Part shown: piece after piece, positions 18,965-28,939 of the stretch
Position numbering within the stretch: position 1 is the first letter of the stretch
Layout: each line of letters opens with the position of its first letter
NCBI GenBank assembly: GCA_022794035.1
Contig: JAAWDX010000004.1
Span: forward strand, 62,001 to 126,000
Direction of reading: 5' to 3'
Length of the DNA stretch: 64,000 nucleotides
Source of the DNA: Lachnospiraceae bacterium
Lineage (GTDB): Bacteria; Bacillota; Clostridia; Lachnospirales; Bianqueaceae
The notes under the pieces: model-generated
The model's database searches: none
Seen by the model: the letters and a program-made list of their open reading frames with translations, nothing else
Told to the model about the DNA's origin: nothing
Made by a program: the position numbers and the translations under genes

Positions 18965-19654
18965 TCACACCTCACCTGGATTGGATAAACTTTGAAACCC
19001 AAATTTAGATTTTTCAAACAGCTCTAATCTGGTAATTTGTTCCGTATACTGATAGCTCTCCTTATGCATGTGCTGATAAAGCGCTTCTACCAATAGCTCC
19101 GGCTTTAAGTTTTTTTCGCTGCCGCAGGCGCATAATAAAAGAAGGGTTTGAGCATCCTCCATTTGCCAGTCATAGATCCAGGGCTTGATATCTACCTCAA
19201 TCTGCTGCTTGCGGCCATGAAGCTTTCCCAATTTAGTCACCAGAATCTGCTCCTGCTTAATCCACTCCTCTATCAGGGCAGGCCAATTTTCGGATGCCTG
19301 AAATTGAATACGATACAGAGCAGCCTGTACCTTAGCCATAGCGGAGGGCCCCTGCTCCTCTATGGTACGGCAAGCAAGCACCTGTAACCCTTCTGGCAGC
19401 TCTTGATTAAGCAAGCACAGCAAATCTTCGTCGCCCATTTCCTTTTCAAGCTTTAACTCCATGACTTCCTTTTCTCCTACACAGCCAAGAGCAAGCGGAC
19501 TGGCAAAGCTCATCAGTGGATGCGGATTAAACCCCTGTGAATACGCAAGCGGAATCCCCGCACGCCGTAAAGCGCGCTGCAGCGTTCGCATAAGGTCTAA
19601 ATGACCAACAAATTTTAATATTCCGCCTTTATAAAATACAAGTTGTTTTTTCAT
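18965..19654 (-). CDS. TIGR03936-family radical SAM-linked protein (DUF2344)
   Basis: 229 residues. Seen: FYKGGILKFVGHLDLMRTLQRALRR, the family opening, and GFNPHPLMSFASPLALG. This family nearly always follows a TIGR03960 radical SAM gene, and here the two overlap by 4 bases. Suspected roles in RNA or ribosome modification are not proven. Confidence 0.9.
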   Translation of the reverse strand: MKKQLVFYKGGILKFVGHLDLMRTLQRALRRAGIPLAYSQGFNPHPLMSFASPLALGCVGEKEVMELKLEKEMGDEDLLCLLNQELPEGLQVLACRTIEEQGPSAMAKVQAALYRIQFQASENWPALIEEWIKQEQILVTKLGKLHGRKQQIEVDIKPWIYDWQMEDAQTLLLLCACGSEKNLKPELLVEALYQHMHKESYQYTEQITRLELFEKSKFGFQSLSNPGEV

Positions 19655-21525
19655 TGGTGATTCTCCTCATAACATACGCCAGTATCAGAAATCTTTCGTA
19701 TTCCGCAGCCTGCGCAGTTTTCACGGCAATTAGGCGTTACTACACCCTTTAGGCCATTCTGATATTCTCGGTACAGGAATTTTTTATTTACGCCCACATC
19801 GATATGGTCCCAAGGAAATACTTCGTCCTCTTTCCGCTCGCGGTAACAATAATAAGAAAGCTCTACGCCGCTTTCTTCAATTGCTGTACGCCAAGCTGCT
19901 TCATCAAATAAATCAGACCAACTGTCAAATTTGCATCCATTTTTCCAGGCATGATAAATCAGCGAGCCCGTTCTGCGATCGCCTCGTGCTAATAGCCCCT
20001 CTAATGTGCTTAAGAAAGCGTCATGACAGTTATACTGGATTTTTTTATTGTAGATTTGGCTATTTAAGAAATGCTGTTTATCCATATAGGATTCATAATC
20101 TGTTTGAGCACACCACTGAAACGGAGTAAAAGGCTTGGGCACGAAGAATGAGGTGCTTACTGTGACACGCAGATCACGCGAACGGTTTTCCTTGGGAATG
20201 GCATGCCATTCTGAAACGATTTTACCGGCCAAATTAGCGATCCCCTGAATATCCTCTTCCGTTTCGGTGGGGAGTCCCAGCATAAAATAAAGTTTAACAC
20301 GATCCCATTTTCCTTCAAAGGCCAGTTTAACGCCAGTTAAGATCTCTTCTTCCGTAATCCCCTTATTGATCACATCTCTCAGTCTTTGGGTGCCGGCTTC
20401 CGCCGCAAAAGTCAGACCGCTTTTTTTGCCTTGTGCCAATTCTTCCATCAATTTGAGCGAAAAAGCATCTACGCGTAAAGAAGGAAGCGAGACGTTGATA
20501 TGAGGATAGCGCTCATGAATTTCCCTTAACAGATCATATAATCCCGGATAATCGTTGGAACTGAGTGAAGTGAGTGAAATTTCATCATATCCGGTAGCCT
20601 TTAACGTTTCATCAGCCCACTGCATGATTTTTTCACGGCTGCGCAGCCGTACAGGGCGATAAATCATGCCGGCCTGACAAAAACGGCATCCGTGGATGCA
20701 GCCTCTGAAAATCTCCATAACAGCTCTATCATGTACAATTTGAAGATAGGGAATAATAGGTTTGGTTGGATAAGATAGCTCGTCCATTGAAGATACGAGA
20801 ACCTTGGTGACCTTTTTCGGTGCTTCCGGACAATTGGGCCGAATCGCTGCGATTCTGGGCATATGATCGCACCCTGCTGCAGGTTTATCTTCATAAATGA
20901 CATCATAAAATGAGGGTACGTACATCCCTGGAATCTGTGCCGCTATTTTTAAAAACTCTCTTCGGCTGCCACCGCTTTTTTTATGAGCAGAATAAGCATT
21001 AAAAAGATGCTCGTACTCGACCTCTCCTTCTCCCATATAATACAAATCAATAAAATCGGCTAAGGGTTCTGGATTATAGGCGTTCGGTCCTCCGGCAATG
21101 ACAAGAGGATCCTCATCTCCCCTCTCCTTGCTATAAAGAGGAATACCAGCCATATCGAGCATATTTAAAATATTGGTATAGGACATTTCATATTGGAGCG
21201 TAAATCCAACAAAATCAAATTCCTTTAGAGGCGTATATGTCTCTAAAGAATAAAGTGGAATCTGCTGCGTACGCATTGCTTTTTCCATATCAGGCCAAGG
21301 AGCAAAACAGCGTTCGCAATATACGCCTTCATAACGGTTGAGTTCATGATATAATACCTGCAGCCCCAGATGACACATACCTACATCATATACATCTGGA
21401 AAGCAAAAACAAAAATGTGTATCAATTTGAGCAAGATCTTTATGAATTGTATTGACTTCTCCGCCAATATAACGAGCAGGCTTTTGAACAGATAATAATA
21501 AGGAATCCGGTAATGTAACCCGCAA
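19651..21525 (-). CDS. TIGR03960-family B12-binding/radical SAM protein
   Basis: 624 residues. An N-terminal cobalamin-binding-like domain (about 35-180) precedes a radical SAM barrel with the CxxxCxxC cluster site at Cys276, Cys280 and Cys283 (RGCIHGCRFCQAG). A second Cys group near the C-terminus (NCRENCAGCGIRK) may bind another cluster. The substrate is unknown. Strong promoter at 21576-21604 and AAAGGAGG before the ATG. Overlap with the TIGR03936 gene indicates a coupled pair, with RNase G third; this trio often sits directly before rplU in clostridia, but here faces away some 7 kb downstream. Confidence 0.9.
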   Translation of the reverse strand: MRVTLPDSLLLSVQKPARYIGGEVNTIHKDLAQIDTHFCFCFPDVYDVGMCHLGLQVLYHELNRYEGVYCERCFAPWPDMEKAMRTQQIPLYSLETYTPLKEFDFVGFTLQYEMSYTNILNMLDMAGIPLYSKERGDEDPLVIAGGPNAYNPEPLADFIDLYYMGEGEVEYEHLFNAYSAHKKSGGSRREFLKIAAQIPGMYVPSFYDVIYEDKPAAGCDHMPRIAAIRPNCPEAPKKVTKVLVSSMDELSYPTKPIIPYLQIVHDRAVMEIFRGCIHGCRFCQAGMIYRPVRLRSREKIMQWADETLKATGYDEISLTSLSSNDYPGLYDLLREIHERYPHINVSLPSLRVDAFSLKLMEELAQGKKSGLTFAAEAGTQRLRDVINKGITEEEILTGVKLAFEGKWDRVKLYFMLGLPTETEEDIQGIANLAGKIVSEWHAIPKENRSRDLRVTVSTSFFVPKPFTPFQWCAQTDYESYMDKQHFLNSQIYNKKIQYNCHDAFLSTLEGLLARGDRRTGSLIYHAWKNGCKFDSWSDLFDEAAWRTAIEESGVELSYYCYRERKEDEVFPWDHIDVGVNKKFLYREYQNGLKGVVTPNCRENCAGCGIRKISDTGVCYEENHQ

Positions 21526-21575
21526 AATAGTGCCTCCTTTAGATATCGATAAAGTTTAAAATTACCTTGTCCTTT

Positions 21576-21604
21576 ATTATACCTTAGTAGCAGTGAGATT
21601 GCAA
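21576..21604 (-). promoter_or_regulatory. Promoter of the TIGR03960-TIGR03936-rng operon
   Basis: Minus strand TTGCAA (21604-21599), 17 bases, TATAAT (21581-21576). Confidence 0.7.
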
Positions 21605-21621
21605 ACGGATTCTGATCTCTG

Positions 21622-21888
21622 TTATTTAGGGAAAAATAGCTCCTTCAAGGAACCGCTCCATTCCTTAGAAGGCAGTTCTATGGTAGAAGTCAATTCTTTT
21701 TTTACAAAGGAATGCAGTTGCTCTGAGGCAGAAGAAGGAAATATATATTGACTTCCCAGAATTAACATGAGAACAAGAATAGCTCCTCCTATTTGAAAAA
21801 AGTGACAAAAAGGATATACAGCATGGGAATAAAGCTTAGTTCCTTTCTTTTTAGGAATACGATTTCTATGTAACTCTTCTCTTTTCAT
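21622..21888 (-). CDS. Small single-span membrane protein, possible SpoIVFA remnant
   Basis: 88 residues: a basic N-terminal third (KREELHRNRIPKKKGTK), one membrane segment about 31-50, then a short outside tail with SASEQLHSFVKKEL. I do not recognise a domain. In many clostridia the slot between the mre/rodA genes and TIGR03960 holds a SpoIVFA-like M23 peptidase and a SpoIVFB-like protease; the basic-TM-tail layout could be the N-terminal piece of such a protein that lost its peptidase domain. That is an inference from position only. No terminator separates it from the downstream operon. Confidence 0.5.
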   Translation of the reverse strand: MKREELHRNRIPKKKGTKLYSHAVYPFCHFFQIGGAILVLMLILGSQYIFPSSASEQLHSFVKKELTSTIELPSKEWSGSLKELFFPK

Positions 21889-22003
21889 GTAAATCTCCCT
21901 TTGACAGCTTGGTTATTTTATTATATGCATAGAAATTTTCACTATTCCTTTAGTACGCTATGAAACACGTAAATCATTTAACCAATGAAGGTTTCTAAAA
22001 ACA

Positions 22004-22046
22004 AAAAATCGTATCGCTCAGAAAGACTTTGCGATACGATTTTTCT
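22004..22046. terminator. Terminator at the end of the mre-rodA-mgsA operon
   Basis: AAAAATCGTATCGC (22004-22018) pairs with GCGATACGATTTTT (22031-22044). Flanked by A and T runs, so it can act on both strands; for the minus strand it closes mgsA. Confidence 0.85.
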
Positions 22047-22076
22047 ATTTTTAATGGTTTCATGTATAATAAAAGC

Positions 22077-22469
22077 TTATTTATAAAGTGTACGCCAATC
22101 TAAGTCCCCACGATCAAGCGCTAAAATCAATAATTCAGCAGTAGCCAGATTCGTTGCTACCGGTATATTATGTGCATCACAATGCAATACCACATTGGCC
22201 AAATTAGGCTCATGTGGCTTACTGGTTTCCGGATCCCGTAAAAAAATGACCATATCAATCGTATCGTTATCTATCTGTGCACAGAGCTGCTGCTCGCCAA
22301 AAGAACCGGTTAAGAATTTTTTGATGTGTAAATTAGTCACTTCTTCAATTCGGCGGCCGGTTGTTCCGGTAGCACATAAATCATGCTTTGACAAAATATG
22401 ATGATATGCTACACAAAAATTCTGCATAAGAGTTTTTTTGTTGTCATGGGCAATGAAACCAATATTCAC
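22077..22469 (-). CDS. mgsA: Methylglyoxal synthase
   Basis: Turns dihydroxyacetone phosphate into methylglyoxal and phosphate, a glycolytic overflow bypass. 130 residues. Seen: GFIAHDNKK, the phosphate-binding CATGTTGRRIEE, and FLRDPETSKPHEPN with the catalytic Asp and His. Last gene of the cell-shape operon; its ATG overlaps the rodA stop. Linkage of mgsA to rodA is usual in clostridia. Confidence 0.96.
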   Translation of the reverse strand: MNIGFIAHDNKKTLMQNFCVAYHHILSKHDLCATGTTGRRIEEVTNLHIKKFLTGSFGEQQLCAQIDNDTIDMVIFLRDPETSKPHEPNLANVVLHCDAHNIPVATNLATAELLILALDRGDLDWRTLYK

Positions 22470-23617
22470 ATTCCATACCTCCTTAATCTAATTTTTTTAT
22501 TTTCTGCGTTAATACGAAGTACCAATCCAATGCCTATCATATTCGCTGTTAAAGAACTAAGTCCATAGCTAACAAATGGTAACGGCAAACCGGTATTTGG
22601 TAAGACTGCAGTGGATACTCCCATATGAATTGCTGACTGAAAGGCAATCATCGTTGCAATACCAATACAAATTAGTTTTCCAAACAAATCTTCTGCGTGG
22701 GAAGCGATCCGTAAAATCCTAAGTGCTAAAGAAAGAAACAATAAAATGACAATACTACATCCGACAAAGCCGAGCTCCTCGCCAATAATCCCAAAAATGA
22801 AATCTGTCGTTGGCACAGGAACCATACCGCTATTATGAAAAATACCCACACCATATAATGCGCCAGAACCAATAGCCGTCCGTGATTGAATTGTTTGATA
22901 TGCAGTCGTCAGAGCATACTCTTCCGGATGTAACCAGGCCAAAATACGATCAACTTGGTATTCTCCTAAAAGACGCGGTGTCGGGCTGATCGCATCATAA
23001 TAAACAACGATAACAAATATAATCATTAGAATGAGACCGGGAATGACATATCGCCATGGCAATTTAGCAGAAAATAAAGTAGCACCTGCAATCGCAAGGA
23101 TAACCAATGAAGTAGAAAGATCTGGTTCCTTATAAACTAAAAATAAAGGCACTAGAATAATCAAAACTGCGATGAGTATGATACCAAAACGATGAATTCG
23201 GTCCTGAAACTTATCAAGAAACCATCCAAGTATCAGCGTCAGTGAAATTTTACATAACTCTGAAGGCTGAATATTAAAATCACCGATAAGCGGTAACCAT
23301 CTCCTGACATTATCATTTTCATCAGCCCCTGTGCCAAATTGCAAAACGAGAACTAATAAAATCAGAACTATCCCATAGGCAGGGATCGCGATCATCTTTA
23401 AAAAAGAGTAATCACATAACATGATCAGCAGGATGGCAATTAAACCTAATACATAGCCAATAAGCTGCTTAATCATCAGACTATCCAGAAAAAAATGCTC
23501 GCTATCATATACCCATCCATTTGCGCTGCCAATCATAACGGTACCGAAGAGCACCAGTATGGTAACCAGCAATAAAACCCAACCATCAAAATATTTAAAA
23601 TTTTCCGTTCGTAACAT
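22466..23617 (-). CDS. rodA: RodA peptidoglycan glycosyltransferase (SEDS family)
   Basis: 383 residues, about ten membrane segments. Polymerises lipid II during side-wall growth together with PBP2. Seen: the SEDS loop with the catalytic Asp (RWLPLIGDFNIQPSELCKI; EPDLSTSLVI), DFIFGIIGEELGFVG, and the C-terminal GLPLPFVSYGLSSLTANM. 80 bases after mrdA and directly before mgsA. Confidence 0.94.
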   Translation of the reverse strand: MLRTENFKYFDGWVLLLVTILVLFGTVMIGSANGWVYDSEHFFLDSLMIKQLIGYVLGLIAILLIMLCDYSFLKMIAIPAYGIVLILLVLVLQFGTGADENDNVRRWLPLIGDFNIQPSELCKISLTLILGWFLDKFQDRIHRFGIILIAVLIILVPLFLVYKEPDLSTSLVILAIAGATLFSAKLPWRYVIPGLILMIIFVIVVYYDAISPTPRLLGEYQVDRILAWLHPEEYALTTAYQTIQSRTAIGSGALYGVGIFHNSGMVPVPTTDFIFGIIGEELGFVGCSIVILLFLSLALRILRIASHAEDLFGKLICIGIATMIAFQSAIHMGVSTAVLPNTGLPLPFVSYGLSSLTANMIGIGLVLRINAENKKIRLRRYGM

Positions 23618-23697
23618 ACAAAGCCTCTTTCTGCTTTTTGTACGCTTTACACAAATAGATAAGGCATTTCATAGCAAGTATATTCAATTTATCATAT

Positions 23698-26451
23698 CTA
23701 CTGTCTTGTGTCAAGCGCAATTCCATAATAATTTGCGATTACATCCCGAAAAACAGGGATCGCATTAGCCGATCCACCCCCATAGGGAATCACCACCGTT
23801 ACCGTAATTTGCGGATGATCGTAGGAGGCGTATCCAGTAAATAAAGAATGATCCGGACGATCTTCTAACTCTTGAGCTGTACCCGTCTTTCCGGCTGTGT
23901 GCAGACCAGCAGCATCCAGTATGGATAATTCCTGAGCATGTTCATCTGTAACAACGCGACGCATTCCTTGCTGTACAATAGAAAAAATTTCTGAACTGAT
24001 TTCAGCATCGCTTTCCTTATGAGGTGCGCTCTCAAATATAATTTCTCCTTTTGCAGAATGAATCTCATCTACCAGATATAGATTATAAACAGAGCCACCA
24101 TTTGCTAAGGTACAGGTATATCGATTGATATTAGCTGCAGAAAATGCATTTGTTCCCTGCCCGATTGCCGAACGGACAGCATCCTGATCAGAGGTTTTGG
24201 GAGTCCCCTCCCCTATTTCAATTCCTGTTGGAGTTGCCAATCCTAATTTTTCAGCATACGTAGCTAATTTTTTTAAACCAACCATATCATTAAATTCTGA
24301 TGCACTATTGGGATCGGAGAGTCTAAAGCCAACATCATAGAAAAAATAATTACAGGAATGATTGAGTGCTTCTATTACATTAAGGGTGCCATGACTTACT
24401 GTACTCCAGCAAGTCGGTTGATCTATACTATTTACATTAGGATATCGATAGGCATCATAAATTGTGGTATATGCATCAATATATCCTAGATCTAGTCCCG
24501 CAATGGCTGTACACATTTTATATGTGGAACCAATTGCTCTCATCTCATATAACGCCCGAAATGCCAAGGGGCCAGAATTATCCTGCACAATTTGATTATA
24601 ATAATTCAAATTATTGATAAATAAATTAGGATCATAGGATGGATAGCTCACCATAGCTAATACCTCTCCTGTATTACAATCTGTGAGAACAACAGATCCG
24701 CTACAGGGATCCAGATTCAGATGAGCAGGTGTAATTTCATCCTCTTGAATTTTTTTTATCAAACAATCCAAAACGGAAAGCTCACCGCTTAAAACGGCCT
24801 CTCTGCTCCCATCTTGATTATGGATCAAACCTTCCTCATACATTAAATATAAAACAGAAGCCTGTGAATAAAGGTTGTTTTCAATCAGATATCGATAGAT
24901 TCTTTTTTTATATTCTATATTTTGGCGCAAACGTTCCATCTCTGTATCAACGATTGTTTCCAATATTATATCAATGTTGGTTTCCTCTCCTACAGAATAT
25001 TGAGCCCTGTCTAAATATTCATGCTGCAGGCAATATTCTAAGAATTCACGAATGCTCAGCTGTTCCTGTGCATAGACAGAATAAAAATCACTATCCTTTT
25101 GATAGTCATAAGATAAATACCCCTGATCACGCATAGCTTCAATCATTAGGTTATATATATCTTTCAATAGCTCTGGATATTGAGAAAGAGAAAGCTGTGA
25201 ATTGAGCATTGCATCTTTTAATTGAGATAATTCCCAATCAGATTCCTGCTGATATAAATTTTTTAAGGAAACTGAATATTCTCCAGTGCTGCTTTCGATT
25301 TTTGCAATAGAAATAAAATTATTTTCAATAAGCGCACAATATATATCCTCTAAGCTATAGGTTTTTCCTTTTTTAGAAGATTCCCCTGTAATTTTGCTGA
25401 TCAAAAGCGATTTGATTTGTTGGTACAGAGCATGATACGCTTGTTCCTGCAAATCTCTGTCGATTGTTAAAAAAATACTATTTCCCTGCACAGCAGGAAT
25501 TAATGTTGTCTCATTGACACGCGTACCAGATTCCCCATCCAGCTCAATTCGAACGCGTCCACTGCTGCCACGAAGCTGTTCTTCATACTGTAATTCAATA
25601 CCTGTTTTGCCGATGGTGTCATTTTCCGTATATCCCAATTCCTTTTTCTCTTCCAGCTCCTCTTCGTTGATATGTCCGGCATATCCCACAATATGAGCAA
25701 ATAATTCTCCTTCTGGATACTCTCTTGCATATTCTGTTTTTACAGAAAAACCAATAAAATCACTTCTTCGCTCCATAATAGCGGCTTGTGTTTTCTCCGA
25801 AACATTTCGGATCAATAAAATAGGTTTAGTTGGTTCCCAACGACCACAAAAGATGGCATAGCGAATTTGAGCCAGCGTAAACTGTTGTTCAATAGAGGCT
25901 GTCTCCGGTAAATGAAAAGTATTTTCTTTTATTTGTTGAAATGCTTCTTCAGCAGTTGTTTTCTTTTGTTCAAAACTTAATTCATCGCGGCTTGTTCCAA
26001 AAATCTCTGCTAAAAAATTATATAAAGCTACCTGATTTTGCTCCGAAGAATAAGCAGACAAATAATAAAAACCAACCGATGGATCATACTCAATCGGAAA
26101 AGGCTGAGAAAGTGAAATCTGATCCTTGTTCTCTTTTATAATCTCCAAAAGATATAAAATAGACGCATTTAAATTCTCATTATCTGCATCCGGAGTATAG
26201 TACAATGAAAGGCTGCTGTTATTTAATGCTAACGGCCTTCCGTATCGATCATAAATGCAGCCCCGGATTCCTTCCAGTTCTTGTTCTTCATAAATATTTT
26301 CAGCGGCCATTTTTTTATAATGATCCGCATCTAAAATCTGAATTTGGTACAAACTTGTCCAGATTCCGCCGAAAATAACTAGGACAACTATTGTAATTAA
26401 AAATATGCGGTTAGTGATCGCCGCAAGTAATCGCTTCCAAAACGCCTTCAA
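23698..26451 (-). CDS. mrdA: Penicillin-binding protein 2 with large insertion
   Basis: Cell-shape transpeptidase, partner of RodA. 917 residues, far above the usual 600-700. Order: membrane anchor (about 17-33), pedestal/dimerisation domain with GCIYDRYGRPLA, then LTIDRDLQEQAYHAL at 329-342, an inserted, mostly helical and acidic region of about 235 residues (345-580), and the transpeptidase domain resuming at GSVVLTDCNTGEVLAMVSYPS. Catalytic motifs intact: STYK at 642-645, SCN at 699-701, KTG at 855-857. The insertion interrupts the linker just before the catalytic domain. Overlaps mreD by 4 bases. Confidence 0.93.
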   Translation of the reverse strand: MKAFWKRLLAAITNRIFLITIVVLVIFGGIWTSLYQIQILDADHYKKMAAENIYEEQELEGIRGCIYDRYGRPLALNNSSLSLYYTPDADNENLNASILYLLEIIKENKDQISLSQPFPIEYDPSVGFYYLSAYSSEQNQVALYNFLAEIFGTSRDELSFEQKKTTAEEAFQQIKENTFHLPETASIEQQFTLAQIRYAIFCGRWEPTKPILLIRNVSEKTQAAIMERRSDFIGFSVKTEYAREYPEGELFAHIVGYAGHINEEELEEKKELGYTENDTIGKTGIELQYEEQLRGSSGRVRIELDGESGTRVNETTLIPAVQGNSIFLTIDRDLQEQAYHALYQQIKSLLISKITGESSKKGKTYSLEDIYCALIENNFISIAKIESSTGEYSVSLKNLYQQESDWELSQLKDAMLNSQLSLSQYPELLKDIYNLMIEAMRDQGYLSYDYQKDSDFYSVYAQEQLSIREFLEYCLQHEYLDRAQYSVGEETNIDIILETIVDTEMERLRQNIEYKKRIYRYLIENNLYSQASVLYLMYEEGLIHNQDGSREAVLSGELSVLDCLIKKIQEDEITPAHLNLDPCSGSVVLTDCNTGEVLAMVSYPSYDPNLFINNLNYYNQIVQDNSGPLAFRALYEMRAIGSTYKMCTAIAGLDLGYIDAYTTIYDAYRYPNVNSIDQPTCWSTVSHGTLNVIEALNHSCNYFFYDVGFRLSDPNSASEFNDMVGLKKLATYAEKLGLATPTGIEIGEGTPKTSDQDAVRSAIGQGTNAFSAANINRYTCTLANGGSVYNLYLVDEIHSAKGEIIFESAPHKESDAEISSEIFSIVQQGMRRVVTDEHAQELSILDAAGLHTAGKTGTAQELEDRPDHSLFTGYASYDHPQITVTVVIPYGGGSANAIPVFRDVIANYYGIALDTRQ

Positions 26452-26972
26452 GCTTTTCTATCCTTTCCGTTTTGTATCCAATGATCTATTTTTTTAGTCC
26501 CTTGACTTAACAGTCGTATCATAGGATAAATGGGTACGCTGATTAAAACGGTATAACATAATTCCGGCAAGATCCTATGCAGCATATAGAAACCTAAATG
26601 CAAGTCGCCGGTAAAAAAACAGTAAATAAAATATTGAATTAAACCATATAAAAAATCAGCTCCTGCCACAATCACTAACGGCAATATGAAATGTCCCTGA
26701 TGAAAATCTTTATTAAAATATCCACTTATATGACCTATCATATAGTATATTAAACCATATACACCAAGAACCTTACAAAAAAGGAAATCCTGTAGTAATC
26801 CAATCCAAATTCCTAGCCTTCTCCCCCGTTGACTTCCCTGTAGAATTCCCCAAAAGACAATCAGCAGTAAGGATAAATTAGGCGTAATATGAGCAATAGC
26901 CAGCTGTCTCACCCATGTGGCTTCTCCTAATAGATTAAGAAAACCGATTATCCCTATAATGAGCATGCTCAT
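26448..26972 (-). CDS. mreD: Rod shape-determining protein MreD
   Basis: 174 residues with about five membrane segments, including GLLQDFLFCKVLGVYGLIYYMIG, a typical MreD stretch. It links MreC to the elongasome. Overlaps mreC and mrdA by 4 bases at each end. Confidence 0.9.
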   Translation of the reverse strand: MSMLIIGIIGFLNLLGEATWVRQLAIAHITPNLSLLLIVFWGILQGSQRGRRLGIWIGLLQDFLFCKVLGVYGLIYYMIGHISGYFNKDFHQGHFILPLVIVAGADFLYGLIQYFIYCFFTGDLHLGFYMLHRILPELCYTVLISVPIYPMIRLLSQGTKKIDHWIQNGKDRKA

Positions 26973-27880
26973 GAATTACCATCTCCTGCAATTTCTTTGT
27001 GCATATCTTGTTTCCAAATTTCTGTAATTACCAAAACTGTATCAAGCTGATCCAAATTAACAACAGGTTTTACATACGCCAGACTTTCATATCCGGTGCC
27101 CAAAGGTTTAATTTCAATTACAGTACCAATTCTAAGTCCTGGGGGATATATATCTCCTAATGAGGAGGTTACAATTTCATCTCCGATTGTAATGTCAATA
27201 TCATTCGTTACAAATTGAATCATACACAAGTCTTCATCAACCGCTCCTGTATCAGGAGAACTATACCCTCGTGCTCCCTGAACAGCGACCAAATCACCGC
27301 CTTTACGATTGATTTGTCCATAAATATAACTGTCTTTATTGACTACTGATACAATTTTTGCATAGTGCCCATAAACTTCACTTACATGCCCAGCTAAGCC
27401 ATTATCAGCTAAAATCGGCATGTACTTTTCTATTCCATCTTCGCTTCCCTTATCAATGATAAAAGACTCATACCAATTGTTTGGAGAAAGTCCAACAATT
27501 TGGGCACCTGTTTTAGGATAATCTTTATAATAGGTATCTAGTGCATATAACTCTTCTAATTCCTGTACACGCCGAGCATCACTTTGCAGGCGCAAATTTT
27601 CATTTTGCACCCGCTCTAATTCTTCTTTGAGACGTACATTTTCGTCTTCTAAATTTTTCTTGGTCTGCATATCTTGAAGAATATCCATAACCCAGCTTTC
27701 TGCTGCTAAATATCCTTTTTGAATCGGCTCTGCAACCGTATTAAGAGTACTGCGTACTGCTTCAAAACGCTGTCCTAGTAACCAGGTAGCAAGCAATAAG
27801 ACACCACAAAAGCTTATTCCTATTATTAGTTTCCATTTAGTAGGTAATTTTTTTTTCTTTTTCTTTTTTTCTTCCTGCAT
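26969..27880 (-). CDS. mreC: Rod shape-determining protein MreC
   Basis: 303 residues: a Lys-rich cytoplasmic N-terminus (a run of seven Lys), one membrane segment (about 17-36), a coiled coil (about 70-112) and the extracellular beta domains (IVGLSPNNWYESFIIDKGSEDGI; VTSSLGDIYPPGLRIGTV). Scaffold between PBP2/RodA and MreB. mreB ends 15 bases before. Confidence 0.95.
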   Translation of the reverse strand: MQEEKKKKKKKLPTKWKLIIGISFCGVLLLATWLLGQRFEAVRSTLNTVAEPIQKGYLAAESWVMDILQDMQTKKNLEDENVRLKEELERVQNENLRLQSDARRVQELEELYALDTYYKDYPKTGAQIVGLSPNNWYESFIIDKGSEDGIEKYMPILADNGLAGHVSEVYGHYAKIVSVVNKDSYIYGQINRKGGDLVAVQGARGYSSPDTGAVDEDLCMIQFVTNDIDITIGDEIVTSSLGDIYPPGLRIGTVIEIKPLGTGYESLAYVKPVVNLDQLDTVLVITEIWKQDMHKEIAGDGNS

Positions 27881-27895
27881 TTAACTTAAACCCTT

Positions 27896-28927
27896 TTAAT
27901 CTGTTAAACGAGCCGGTACCAAAACATTTTTCAGTCGGTCCAGAGATTCTAGTACGATTCCTGTCCCATTTGCCACACAATCTAAAGGATTTTCTGCAAT
28001 ATTAACAATCATTCCTGTATTTCTTTCAATCATGCGATCAAGTCCTTTGAGCAACGCTCCGCCGCCTGTGAGCATGATCCCTGTATCCAAAATATCTGCT
28101 GAAAGCTCTGGCGGGGTCTTTTCTAAAGTAACCTTAATGGCATCAATCATTGTCATAACAGGTTCGTAGATAGCCTCTGCTACTTGAAAATTATTGATCT
28201 CAACTGTTCGAGGAAGCCCAGACATTACGTCACGCCCCTTGATACTCATTCTTTCTTCCGGTGTATTTTCATCCACATAAGCAGTGCCAATTGTCATTTT
28301 CATCTGCTCGGCAGTTCGTTCTCCGATCATTAAATTATAGGTACGCTTAATATAAGATACAATCGCTTCATCCATTGCATCGCCTGCTACCCTTAAAGAC
28401 TTGCTTGTCACAATACCACCTAAAGAAATGACAGCAACCTCTGTTGTTCCGCCACCGATATCAACGACCATACTTCCCATCGCATTTTCTACCGGCATAC
28501 CAGCACCAATAGCGGCGGCCATTGGTTCTTCAATCAAATAGGTTCCTTTTTCACTAGCGCCTGCCTGCAGAGAAACATCAATAATGGCTCTTCGCTCTAC
28601 TTCCGTAATTCCATAGGGAATACAGATCACCAGATTGGGTTTTTTACCAAACCTCTGATTGACAACCTTTCGAATAAAATATTGCAGCATCGCTTTCGTT
28701 GTTGAATAATCAGCAATGACGCCATCCTTCATAGGACGTACTGCAATAATATTCCCTGGTGTACGCCCTATCATCCTTTTGGCTTCATCACCAACGGCGA
28801 CTACCTCACGCGTATCCGAATTAAGGGCCACCACAGAAGGCTCATTAACGATAATCCCCTCGCCTTTTAAAAAAACTAATGTATTAGCTGTTCCTAGGTC
28901 AATTCCTAGGCCTTTTTGTAAAAACAT
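27896..28927 (-). CDS. mreB: Rod shape-determining protein MreB (actin-like)
   Basis: 343 residues. Seen: the phosphate-1 loop [34 protein letters not shown] (phosphate 2), [16 protein letters not shown], and [12 protein letters not shown] (adenosine). Forms membrane-bound filaments that guide wall synthesis. Follows radC by 12 bases. Confidence 0.97.
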   Translation of the reverse strand: MFLQKGLGIDLGTANTLVFLKGEGIIVNEPSVVALNSDTREVVAVGDEAKRMIGRTPGNIIAVRPMKDGVIADYSTTKAMLQYFIRKVVNQRFGKKPNLVICIPYGITEVERRAIIDVSLQAGASEKGTYLIEEPMAAAIGAGMPVENAMGSMVVDIGGGTTEVAVISLGGIVTSKSLRVAGDAMDEAIVSYIKRTYNLMIGERTAEQMKMTIGTAYVDENTPEERMSIKGRDVMSGLPRTVEINNFQVAEAIYEPVMTMIDAIKVTLEKTPPELSADILDTGIMLTGGGALLKGLDRMIERNTGMIVNIAENPLDCVANGTGIVLESLDRLKNVLVPARLTD

Positions 28928-28939
28928 TGCTTACCTCCT

